Assembly (NCBI RefSeq): GCF_000626675.1
Contig: NZ_CP006842.1
Location: forward strand, 1,984,001 to 2,048,000
Origin: Corynebacterium glyciniphilum AJ 3170
Lineage (GTDB): Bacteria > Actinomycetota > Actinomycetes > Mycobacteriales > Mycobacteriaceae
Reading direction: 5' to 3'
DNA: 64,000 nucleotides
Positions within the stretch are counted from its first letter, which is position 1. Every line of letters begins with the position of its first letter. Both the position numbers and the translations under genes were made by a program. Of the stretch, positions 56,838 through 64,000 are shown one piece after another. The notes under the pieces are model-generated. The model was not told the origin of the DNA, made no database searches, and saw only the letters and a program-made list of their open reading frames with translations.

Positions 56838-57610
56838 CGCCGGACCTCGATCCCCTGCTCCGCCATCGCGTCCTTGACCTCGGTGATGGCGATGTCGCCG
56901 AAGTGAAAGACGGAGGCCGCGAGTACCGCGTCAGCCCCGGCCTCCACGGCGGGTGGGAAGTCGGCGACTCTCCCCGCACCACCGGACGCGATGACCGGGA
57001 TACTCACGGCCTGTCGTACCAGGGACAGCAGGTCGAGGTCGAAACCGTCGCGTGTGCCGTCGGCGTCCATGGAGTTCAGCAGGATCTCGCCGACGCCGAG
57101 TTCCTGACCACGCACGGCCCACTCCACCGCATCGATACCGGCGGACCGGGAACCTCCGTGAGTGGTCACCTCGAAGCCGCTGGGCTGGGGATCCTCTCCC
57201 TCGGGCACGCGACGGGCATCGACGGACAGCACGATGCACTGGGCACCGAAGCGGGCGGAAAGTTCCCGGAGCAGCTCCGGGCGGTGGATGGCCGAGGTGT
57301 TCACCGAGACTTTGTCGGCTCCGGCACGCAGGAGCTGGTCCACATCTTCTTCGGAGCGGACTCCACCACCGACGGTCAGCGGGATGAACACCTGGTCAGC
57401 GGTTCGGCGCACGACGTCGAGCATCGTGCCGCGGCCCGCCTTCGACGCCGAGACGTCGAGGAAGGTCAGTTCGTCGGCGCCGTCGGCGTCGTAGCGTGCG
57501 GCGAGTTCGACGGGATCGCCGGCGTCCCTCAGGTTCAGGAAGTTCACCCCCTTGACGACACGTCCGTCGTCAACGTCGAGACACGGGATGACCCGTACAG
57601 CAACACTCAT
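56834..57610 (-). CDS. hisF: Imidazole glycerol phosphate synthase cyclase subunit
   Basis: HisF uses ammonia from HisH to make imidazole glycerol phosphate and AICAR. The 258-aa barrel has the catalytic aspartates in [18 protein letters not shown] near residue 11 and in VLSVDARR near 132. The phosphate site lies around [11 protein letters not shown] near 178. It sits between impA (7 bp) and hisI (4-bp overlap). Confidence 0.97.
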   Translation of the reverse strand: MSVAVRVIPCLDVDDGRVVKGVNFLNLRDAGDPVELAARYDADGADELTFLDVSASKAGRGTMLDVVRRTADQVFIPLTVGGGVRSEEDVDQLLRAGADKVSVNTSAIHRPELLRELSARFGAQCIVLSVDARRVPEGEDPQPSGFEVTTHGGSRSAGIDAVEWAVRGQELGVGEILLNSMDADGTRDGFDLDLLSLVRQAVSIPVIASGGAGRVADFPPAVEAGADAVLAASVFHFGDIAITEVKDAMAEQGIEVRR

Positions 57611-57617
57611 CGGTCAG

Positions 57618-58616
57618 TCACCTTATTCCTCCCCGGTCCATGATTTCCTGGGCATTTCGTGCGGCGGTGCCGATCGGCACCGAACGGATGTGGTCCAGCA
57701 GGATCGAATGGACCTCGGGTTCTCCCGCCACCAGGCCGGAGACTCCGGGGCGCCACGGGTCGCCGTTGAAATCGGTGACGACTCCCCCTGCTTCACGCAC
57801 GAGCAGCATACCGGCGGCGTTGTCCCACAGGTTCGGACTGAAGGTGACGGTGCCGCCGAAGATCCCGGCGGCGGTGAAAGCCAGATCGATCCCGCAGGAG
57901 CCGGTGACACGCATGCGCGGGTAGGTTCGGCCGATGGCGTTCAGCATGTCCTGACGGTACGAGATCGGCAGGTTACCGCGCCGTTGTGACAGGATCGATC
58001 CGAAACTGATCTGGGTCACCCCGGGATCGGAGGGCAGCATCGGACGTGCGGGATGGCCGTCGACGTAGAGCCCGTGGCCTTTGCGCGCGGTGATGCGCTG
58101 GCCGAGGAGAGGCATCTCGGTGACGGCGACGACGGCCTCCCCCTTGTGCACCAGGGAGACCAGGATGCAGCAGAACGGGTTACCTACGGCGTAGTTCGCG
58201 GTGCCGTCGATCGGGTCGACGACCCAGCAGGTCTCCGGAAGTTCATCGAGCCCGGGGTTCTTGTCGGCGTCAGCGCGGTCGAGAGCGTCGGCATCGGTGG
58301 TCCGTGGGCCGGAGTCCGACCGGTCGCGACGCGGCCCGTCGAGGTCGTCGGCCTTGTCATCGTTGGGGTTGATCTCGACCGGTTCCCCAGGACGCACGAC
58401 CCCGTACTCCTCGCCGTGGACCGGCAGGCCGGTGTAGCTGGTCAACAGGTGACGGAGTTGACGTTCCACGCTGAGGTCGGCTTCGGTGGCGAAGTCGCCG
58501 GGGCTTTTCATCACCGAGGGCTCGGCACCGACGGCGGCGGAGAACGTCGTCTCCGCTTCGTCGACGGCGGCCTCGGCGATCGCCAGCAGCGCCCGGGTGT
58601 CGATCTCGTCACTCAC
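57618..58616 (-). CDS. impA: Inositol monophosphatase-family protein with an acidic insert
   Basis: A Mg2+-dependent phosphatase; family members dephosphorylate inositol phosphate for phosphatidylinositol and mannolipid synthesis. At 332 aa it exceeds the usual 260-280 because of an acidic Asp/Arg-rich insert of about 45 residues (about 88-135, beginning [15 protein letters not shown]). The metal motifs are intact: HGEEYG near 73, [13 protein letters not shown] near 143 and [20 protein letters not shown] near 285. The GTG start at 58616 overlaps the hisA stop by 8 bp. Position inside his operons is conserved in actinobacteria (M. tuberculosis Rv1604). Confidence 0.9.
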   Translation of the reverse strand: MSDEIDTRALLAIAEAAVDEAETTFSAAVGAEPSVMKSPGDFATEADLSVERQLRHLLTSYTGLPVHGEEYGVVRPGEPVEINPNDDKADDLDGPRRDRSDSGPRTTDADALDRADADKNPGLDELPETCWVVDPIDGTANYAVGNPFCCILVSLVHKGEAVVAVTEMPLLGQRITARKGHGLYVDGHPARPMLPSDPGVTQISFGSILSQRRGNLPISYRQDMLNAIGRTYPRMRVTGSCGIDLAFTAAGIFGGTVTFSPNLWDNAAGMLLVREAGGVVTDFNGDPWRPGVSGLVAGEPEVHSILLDHIRSVPIGTAARNAQEIMDRGGIR

Positions 58617-59367
58617 CGGGCACCGCCTGTGTCTCCCCGCGTGCCGCCACAAGCGCCTCTTCCAGGGTGAACTTCCCCGCGTAGAGGGCTTTGCCGACAA
58701 TGGCGGAGTCCACGCCTTCATCGACGACACCAGCCAGCGCCCGGAGGTCGTCGAGACTGGAGATGCCGCCGGACGCCACGACCGGTGCGGAGGTCGCCGC
58801 CGCGACATCACGCAGCAGATCGATGTTCGGACCGTTCAGCATGCCGTCACGGGAGACGTCGGTGACGACGAAACGGGAGCAGCCCTGCGAGTCGAGCCGT
58901 TCGAGGACCTCCCACAAGTCGCCGCCGTCGGAGACCCACCCGCGTCCCCGCAGGCGCCATTCACCGTCGACCTGTCGGGTGTCGAGACCGATGGCGACGC
59001 GGTCACCGTGCTCGGCGATGATCTTCTCGCACCAGTCCGGGTTCTCCAGGGCGGCGGTGCCGATGTTCACGCGACGGCATCCCGTGGACAAGGCACGCTC
59101 CAGTGACGCATCGTCCCGGATACCACCGGAGAGCTCGACCTTCACGTCGAGCTGCCCGATGACATCGTTGAGCAGCTCGAAGTTGCTCCCCTTACCGAAC
59201 GCTGCGTCCAGGTCGACGAGATGCACCCACTCCGCACCGGCGTTCTGCCAGGCCAACGCGGCATCCAGCGGCGCGCCGTAGCTGGTCTCGGTGCCTGCGG
59301 CTCCCTGGACAAGGCGCACCGCCTGACCATCGGCGACGTCAACGGCGGGGAGCAGGGTAAGAGTCAT
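58609..59367 (-). CDS. hisA: Phosphoribosyl isomerase, probably bifunctional HisA/TrpF (PriA)
   Basis: HisA isomerises ProFAR. The 252-aa barrel shows [18 protein letters not shown] at residues 5-22, with the PriA arginine at 18. [14 protein letters not shown] near 140 carries the Arg and Trp of loop 5 that let mycobacterial PriA also act on phosphoribosyl anthranilate. [14 protein letters not shown] near 170 holds the second Asp. TrpC here lacks TrpF and no trpF is visible, so dual function is likely (inference from residues and genome context). Start ATG 59367, with TAGGAT 7 nt upstream, suggests an internal leaderless promoter. Confidence 0.93.
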   Translation of the reverse strand: MTLTLLPAVDVADGQAVRLVQGAAGTETSYGAPLDAALAWQNAGAEWVHLVDLDAAFGKGSNFELLNDVIGQLDVKVELSGGIRDDASLERALSTGCRRVNIGTAALENPDWCEKIIAEHGDRVAIGLDTRQVDGEWRLRGRGWVSDGGDLWEVLERLDSQGCSRFVVTDVSRDGMLNGPNIDLLRDVAAATSAPVVASGGISSLDDLRALAGVVDEGVDSAIVGKALYAGKFTLEEALVAARGETQAVPGE

Positions 59368-59380
59368 GGGAAGTATCCTA
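59368..59380 (-). promoter_or_regulatory. -10 box for hisA
   Basis: TAGGAT (59380-59375) is 7 nt before the hisA ATG. Confidence 0.5.
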
Positions 59381-59404
59381 TCGCGTGAATCAGGGTGGGA
59401 CGTT

Positions 59405-60058
59405 CTAGAGAGTGGCGAGCCAGTTCCGGAGCAGCCGGGCACCGGCCTCGCCGGATTTCTCGGGATGGAACTGGGTGGCCCACAGCGGGCCGTTCTCGAC
59501 GGCTGCGACGAAGCGGCAGTCCTCGTGGGTCGCCCACGTCACCGCCGGTGCCGCGGTGTGGCCGTCCGTCTCGAGGTCCCAGGACCTGACGCCGTAGGAG
59601 TGGACGAAGTAGTAACGCTCGTCGTCAGCGGCGCCGGCGAACATCCGGGAGTCCTGCGGCGCGTCGACAGTGTTCCACCCCATGTGCGGCAGGACCGAGG
59701 CTTCCAGGCGCGTCACAGTACCGGGCCATTCACCGCAGCCCTCGGTGCCGACGCCGTCGCTGCCTTCGACGCCACGGTCGAAGAGCACCTGCATCCCCAC
59801 GCAGATGCCGAGGACCGGACGTCCTCCGGCGAGCCGCTCCCCGATCATCCGGGGCCCGTGGACCGCACGGAGCCCGGTCATACACGCAGCGAAGTTACCG
59901 ACGCCGGGGACCAGCAGACCGTCGGCCCCGAGGACGGTGTCCGGGTCGGCCGTGACGGTGACGTCCGCTCCGGCGTGCTCCAGAGCCCGCTGCGCCGAGC
60001 GCAGGTTGCCGGAGCCGTAATCCAGGAGCGCGACCGTCGGGGATGCTTTTTCCACCAT
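59405..60058 (-). CDS. hisH: Imidazole glycerol phosphate synthase glutaminase subunit
   Basis: HisH hydrolyses glutamine to feed ammonia to HisF. The 217-aa class I glutaminase has its nucleophilic Cys in [13 protein letters not shown] near residue 86 and the His/Glu pair in [13 protein letters not shown] near 196. The P-loop-like [11 protein letters not shown] opens the protein. ATG 60058 follows TAGGAT by 8 nt; an in-frame GTG one codon later is an alternative. It is 37 bp before hisA. Confidence 0.96.
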   Translation of the reverse strand: MVEKASPTVALLDYGSGNLRSAQRALEHAGADVTVTADPDTVLGADGLLVPGVGNFAACMTGLRAVHGPRMIGERLAGGRPVLGICVGMQVLFDRGVEGSDGVGTEGCGEWPGTVTRLEASVLPHMGWNTVDAPQDSRMFAGAADDERYYFVHSYGVRSWDLETDGHTAAPAVTWATHEDCRFVAAVENGPLWATQFHPEKSGEAGARLLRNWLATL

Positions 60059-60072
60059 GGTCAGTGATCCTA
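60059..60072 (-). promoter_or_regulatory. -10 box for hisH
   Basis: TAGGAT (60072-60067) lies 8 nt before the hisH ATG, within the 77-bp gap after the MFS gene. It indicates a second, internal his promoter. Confidence 0.5.
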
Positions 60073-60135
60073 CAAGGCGACCTGCCTCACAGACCGCTCC
60101 GGGTACATAAGGGGTGGACCCTGCCTGCGTTGTCT

Positions 60136-61395
60136 CTACGGTTCACTGCCCGGGCGCAGGCTCCGCAGCCGGGTACGGACATTGTGATGCTCGGCGACCC
60201 TGTTGCGCCCCAGGATCCTGTCTCCGGCGAGGGTGGCGGTCCCGAGGCCGACGAGGCCTGCACCGACGACGAAAGCTCCACCGTAACCACTGGTGGACGC
60301 CGCAACTCCGAGTACGGAAGAGCCGGTGCCGGTGCCGGAGTCGAAGCCGATGTTCCACATCGCGGATGCTTCCGAGACCCGTTCTTTCGGCATGCGGGAG
60401 AACATCATCAGCAGGGTCTCGGACTGGATCGCACCAAAACCGAGGCCGAAGACGGCCGCGGCACCGAGTGCGCCGGTGATCAGGACGGCACCGGCCGGCG
60501 CCGTGAAGATGAGCATCGACATGGCGAGCATTCCGCCGACGGAGAACAACGACGCCCAGACGACCAGGCGCCCCGGCTCTCCGACCCGGTCGGCCCACCA
60601 GCCGGAAATGGTCCGGCCCAGGATCTGTCCACCGCCGATGACCGCCAGCGTCACCCCGGCAAGGGTCGCCGCGGCGGAGGCGTCGATCTCGCCGACGGCA
60701 GGGGCGGTGAAGGTGGAGAAGGCACCGAAGCCCATCGCACCGGTGCACAGGCCGACGATCGGGACGAGGACGAGTTTCCACAGCGGCGCACGGACCTGGG
60801 TCCGCTGCTGGGCCTGGGTGGTCTCCTTCGTCACGCTGGCAGCGTGCAGGGCGGGGATGCCGAGTGCGCCGGCCCCACCGATCGCACCGCAGCCCACGGC
60901 GACGAGGAACACCAGGTCGCCTGCATGGGTGTACAGCGGCAGTCCGATGGTGAAGCCGATGATCTCCCCGATGCCGATCGATGCACCGAAAAAGGCGTTC
61001 GCCCGGCCGAGTTGGTGGGCCGGGACAAGTTCGGCGAGCAGCGCGGACTGGGCCACGGTGACCGCACCGAATCCGATACCCCGGACCGCCGAGACCACCA
61101 GCACCAGCCATGATCCACCGTCGATGAGGTAGAACACGGAGGGCACCCCGAGCAGTACCGCCCCGGACACCATCACTGGTACATACCCCCACCGGCGCAG
61201 CAGACGAGGGACGAAGATCTGTGTGACCACCGTTGCCGCCATGAAGACACCGGTGGACAGGCCTGCCAGGGAGTCGCCGTATCCGGCGTCCAACATCGCC
61301 ACCGGGATGACCGGCAACAACAACGACCAGCCGAGGAAGGCGCAGAACACACTCAGCAGCATCAGGGGCACACCCCTGACAGAGAGAACGGTCAC
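60136..61395 (-). CDS. MFS transporter inside the his operon
   Basis: A 12-helix major facilitator of 419 aa. The loop 2-3 motif is weakly conserved ([12 protein letters not shown] near 62), and helix 8-9 shows [17 protein letters not shown] near 255. The substrate is unknown; drug/metabolite export is typical of this subgroup. Its start overlaps the hisB stop by 4 bp, so it is translationally coupled to hisB. C. glutamicum also has an MFS gene at this position, from memory. Export of histidine or an intermediate is a guess only. Confidence 0.85.
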   Translation of the reverse strand: MTVLSVRGVPLMLLSVFCAFLGWSLLLPVIPVAMLDAGYGDSLAGLSTGVFMAATVVTQIFVPRLLRRWGYVPVMVSGAVLLGVPSVFYLIDGGSWLVLVVSAVRGIGFGAVTVAQSALLAELVPAHQLGRANAFFGASIGIGEIIGFTIGLPLYTHAGDLVFLVAVGCGAIGGAGALGIPALHAASVTKETTQAQQRTQVRAPLWKLVLVPIVGLCTGAMGFGAFSTFTAPAVGEIDASAAATLAGVTLAVIGGGQILGRTISGWWADRVGEPGRLVVWASLFSVGGMLAMSMLIFTAPAGAVLITGALGAAAVFGLGFGAIQSETLLMMFSRMPKERVSEASAMWNIGFDSGTGTGSSVLGVAASTSGYGGAFVVGAGLVGLGTATLAGDRILGRNRVAEHHNVRTRLRSLRPGSEP

Positions 61396-61988
61396 AGAGT
61401 CCCCTTTGTCGACGGCACCCCCGTCACCCGCGGGTCCGGTTCCACTGCGGCGCGCAGGGCGCGGGCGACGGCCTTGTACTCGGCCTCGGTGATGTGGTGC
61501 GGGTCTCGGCCGTAGAGACAGCGGACATGCAGGGCGATCCTCGCGTTGAAGGCGAGGGTCTCGAAGAAGTGCTCGTTGATCACGGTGGCGTAGTGGCCGC
61601 CGATCACGGTGGTGAGCATGGTCTCCGGTTCGCCGGTGCCGACGAAGTACGGTCTCCCGGAGACATCCACCACGGCCTGTGCGAGGGTCTCGTCCATGGG
61701 GATGTAGGAGTCTGCGAACCGGCGTATCCCTGTCTTGTCCCCGAGTGCCTCGTTGATCGCCTGGCCCAGCACGATGGCGGTGTCCTCGACGGTGTGGTGC
61801 GCGTCGACGTCGATGTCACCGTCGGCGTGCACGGTCAGGTCGAAGCAGCCGTGGGAACCGAATGCGGTGAGCATGTGGTCGAAGAAGGGCAGGCCGGTGG
61901 CGATGTCGGTGGCCCCGGTCCCGTCGAGGTTGATCTCGACGGTGATCGAGGATTCCTTCGTGGCGCGTTCGATGCGGCTGGTTCTCAC
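61392..61988 (-). CDS. hisB: Imidazoleglycerol-phosphate dehydratase
   Basis: HisB dehydrates imidazole glycerol phosphate. At 198 aa it is the monofunctional form (no phosphatase domain). Manganese ligands are visible in [17 protein letters not shown] near residue 35, [16 protein letters not shown] near 62 and the C-terminal [16 protein letters not shown] near 165. It overlaps hisC (4 bp) and the MFS gene (4 bp). Confidence 0.97.
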   Translation of the reverse strand: MRTSRIERATKESSITVEINLDGTGATDIATGLPFFDHMLTAFGSHGCFDLTVHADGDIDVDAHHTVEDTAIVLGQAINEALGDKTGIRRFADSYIPMDETLAQAVVDVSGRPYFVGTGEPETMLTTVIGGHYATVINEHFFETLAFNARIALHVRCLYGRDPHHITEAEYKAVARALRAAVEPDPRVTGVPSTKGTL

Positions 61989-63100
61989 GTGTGTTCTCCG
62001 ATGATCGTTGCGGCGGCGGCGAGGAAGGCGTCGTTCTCCTGTGGAAGCCCGACCGTCATCCTGAGGTGACCGGTCACACCGACGTCGCGGATGAGGACGT
62101 CATGATCGAGGAACCGCTGCCATATGTCGTGTGCGTCGCCGGGGACGGCGAAGAAGATGAAGTTGGACTCACTCGGAACCACACCGTATCCGAGTTCTTC
62201 GAGGGCCGCGACCACCCGGTCGCGTTCACCCCGCAGTGCGTCGACGGTGGCCAGGGTCTCGTTACTGTGTCGCAGCGCGACCGTCGCCGCCGCCTGCGAC
62301 AGCGTCGACAGGTGGTACGGCAGACGCACCAGCATCACGGCCTCGATGAAGGCCGGGTCGGCGATGAAGTAGCCGAGTCGTCCCCCGGCGAAGTCGAAGG
62401 CCTTCGACATTGTCCGGGACACCACCAGCGACGCGGGGTACTCGGCGATCAGCTCGGCTGCGCTGGGTTCACCCGAAAACTCGGCGTACGCCTCGTCGAT
62501 GATCACGATGCCGCCTGCCTCACGGCCGGCATCGAGGATCCTCCGCAGGTCAGCCACGGACGTTACCCCGCCGGTGGGGTTGTTCGGGGTGGTGACGAAG
62601 ACAATGTCGGGCTTCTTCTCCCCAATTGCCTGGACGGCGGCGTCGATGTCGATGCTGAAGTTCTCGCCCGTCCGTGGCAGATCGATGAACTCGGTCTGTG
62701 TCCCAGCGGCGAGGATCGGGTGCATCGAGTAGCTCGGCGTGAACCCGAGCACCCTGCGCCCTGGCCCGCCGAAGGCCTGCAACAACTGTTGAAGTATCTC
62801 GTTGGATCCGTTCGCGGCCCAGACGTTGTCCACTCCGACCTGCACACCGGTCTGCCGGCTCACGTAGGATGCCAGCTCCTCGCGCAGTCCGACACTGTCG
62901 CGTTCCGGGTAGCGGTTCAGGGTCGACGCCAGGCGCGCCACCTCCGCCACGAGATCCTCGACAAGGCCGGCACTCGGCGGATAGGGGTTTTCGTTGGTGT
63001 TGAGCTGGTTGGTCACGGTCAGCTGTGGGGCACCGTAGGCGGATTGTCCCCGCAGTTCGGGACGCAGCGGCAGGTCCGCCACGGAGATCTGGTCGGTCAT
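61985..63100 (-). CDS. hisC: Histidinol-phosphate aminotransferase
   Basis: A PLP fold-type I aminotransferase of 371 aa. Motifs are [11 protein letters not shown] near 34, [14 protein letters not shown] near 94, [11 protein letters not shown] near 168, [11 protein letters not shown] near 200, and the PLP lysine in [17 protein letters not shown] near 236. It may share chorismate-derived substrates, as many actinobacterial HisC enzymes do. It overlaps hisD and hisB by 4 bp each. Confidence 0.96.
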   Translation of the reverse strand: MTDQISVADLPLRPELRGQSAYGAPQLTVTNQLNTNENPYPPSAGLVEDLVAEVARLASTLNRYPERDSVGLREELASYVSRQTGVQVGVDNVWAANGSNEILQQLLQAFGGPGRRVLGFTPSYSMHPILAAGTQTEFIDLPRTGENFSIDIDAAVQAIGEKKPDIVFVTTPNNPTGGVTSVADLRRILDAGREAGGIVIIDEAYAEFSGEPSAAELIAEYPASLVVSRTMSKAFDFAGGRLGYFIADPAFIEAVMLVRLPYHLSTLSQAAATVALRHSNETLATVDALRGERDRVVAALEELGYGVVPSESNFIFFAVPGDAHDIWQRFLDHDVLIRDVGVTGHLRMTVGLPQENDAFLAAAATIIGEHT

Positions 63101-64000
63101 GATCGCTCCTGGGTCTCGAACCGTGCGCGGACGGCTTCGCCGTGGGCCGGTAGTTGTTCGGCGTCCGCGAGAGCGGTCACGGTGTCGGCGACCTCCTTGA
63201 GCGCCTCGCGGTCGTAGGAGATGACGTCGACATGTTTGAGGAAGGTGTGGGTGGACAGTCCCGACGAGTGCCGGGCGGTGCCGGACGTCGGCAGCACGTG
63301 GTTGGAGCCTGCAGCGTAGTCGCCGAGGGGCACCGGCGCGTAGTGTCCGACGAATACGGCCCCGGCGTTGGTGATCCGGGCGGCGACGGCTGCGGAATCC
63401 TCGGTCTGCACCTCAAGGTGCTCGGCGGCGTAGGCGTCCGCGACCCGGACCGCTTCGTCGAGGCTGTCGGTGAGGATGATGCCGGACTGTTCCCCCGTCA
63501 GTGCCTCTGCCACGCGTTCGGCGTTGAGGGTGACCTTGTAACGTGCTTCAGTCTCCCTGTCGACGGCGTCGGCGAGATCCGCCGAATCGGTGATCAGCAC
63601 CGACGCGGCCATGACGTCGTGCTCGGCCTGGCTGATCAGGTCGTAGGCCACGGCCACCGGGTCGGCGGAGCTGTCGGCGAGCACGGCGATCTCGGTGGGA
63701 CCGGCTTCAGAGTCGATGCCGACGACGGACCGGCACAACCGCTTCGCTGCGGTGACGAAGATGTTGCCGGGCCCGGTGATCATGTCGACCGGCTCCAGGT
63801 CGGCAGCGCCGGAATCGCCGTAGGCCATGAGCGCGACGGCCTGTCCCCCGCCGACGGCCCAGACCTCGTCGACACCGAGCAGGGAACAGGCCGCGAGGAT
63901 CGTGGGATGGGGCCAGCCACCGAAATCTGCCTGCGGCGGCGAGGACACCACGAGACTCCCGACGCCGGCCTCCTGCGCGGGGACGACATTCATGATCACC
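63097..64000 (-). CDS. hisD: Histidinol dehydrogenase, N-terminus beyond the window
   Basis: HisD carries out the last two oxidations to histidine. The visible C-terminal 300 residues include the catalytic region [27 protein letters not shown], the zinc/histidinol residues in YAAEHLEVQ and [27 protein letters not shown]. The N-terminal third (about 140 residues) lies past 64000. It is the first gene of the his run seen here and overlaps hisC by 4 bp. Confidence 0.96.
   Translation of the reverse strand, partial: VIMNVVPAQEAGVGSLVVSSPPQADFGGWPHPTILAACSLLGVDEVWAVGGGQAVALMAYGDSGAADLEPVDMITGPGNIFVTAAKRLCRSVVGIDSEAGPTEIAVLADSSADPVAVAYDLISQAEHDVMAASVLITDSADLADAVDRETEARYKVTLNAERVAEALTGEQSGIILTDSLDEAVRVADAYAAEHLEVQTEDSAAVAARITNAGAVFVGHYAPVPLGDYAAGSNHVLPTSGTARHSSGLSTHTFLKHVDVISYDREALKEVADTVTALADAEQLPAHGEAVRARFETQERS

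Overview
The window is a high-GC actinobacterial chromosome segment, best explained as Corynebacterium or a close mycolic-acid relative. Gene order follows the Mycobacterium tuberculosis block from hisD to argB (Rv1599-Rv1654) almost gene for gene: hisD-C-B / hisH-A-impA-F-I / trpE-(TIGR02234)-C-B-A-lgt-pyk, then polA, rpsA, coaE, uvrB, a USP gene, an MBL gene, uvrA, infC-rpmI-rplT, a SpoU methyltransferase, pheS-pheT and argC-J-B. The glucose PTS gene ptsG sits between rpsA and coaE, as in C. glutamicum. Many starts have a TANNNT -10 box only 6-8 nt upstream, the leaderless-mRNA arrangement common in this group. Assignments come from reading the sequence and from recalled families; no database search was run.

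Layout. 1-2.8 kb: argC-argJ-argB (argB cut by the window edge), minus strand, with an ArgR-like operator. 2.8-9 kb: pheST, an rRNA/tRNA methyltransferase and infC-rpmI-rplT; infC appears to start at AUC. 9.2-20.8 kb: DUF2339 membrane protein, uvrA, an MBL hydrolase, a HelD/HelR-type helicase, a deaminase, a universal stress protein, uvrB and coaE. 20.8-29.3 kb: accessory block absent from the syntenic M. tuberculosis region. It holds a secreted DUF4185 protein (the endo-D-arabinanase-type fold, relevant to arabinogalactan) with a divergent small secreted protein, a fadA2 | fabG4-htdX fatty-acid module, and a copper module (CsoR-like operator, YdhK lipoprotein, CopB ATPase). 29.4-39.6 kb: ptsG, rpsA, an isocitrate/isopropylmalate-type dehydrogenase, DUF368, MgtC, polA and a TetR regulator. 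39.6-48.8 kb: tRNA-Leu(CAA), a metallophosphoesterase, a 48-aa peptide, glutaminase-STAS divergent from a polar amino-acid ABC transporter whose permease tail carries seven DSGY repeats, a DUF4921 protein divergent from a 128-aa protein, an M20 amidohydrolase and a patatin. 48.8-64 kb: pyk, lgt, trpABC, TIGR02234, trpE, then the his genes up to hisD (cut by the window edge).

How it fits together. The right-hand 15 kb is a tightly overlapped his-trp-lgt-pyk array on the minus strand: hisI and trpE overlap by 8 bp, so the two pathways are physically fused. TrpC is monofunctional, no trpF is visible, and HisA keeps the PriA-type residues, so HisA probably serves both histidine and tryptophan synthesis. 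Glutaminase and the amino-acid importer share back-to-back promoters, suggesting linked glutamine/glutamate handling. No IS element, prophage, CRISPR array or rRNA operon was found. No intergenic stretch exceeds about 290 bases.
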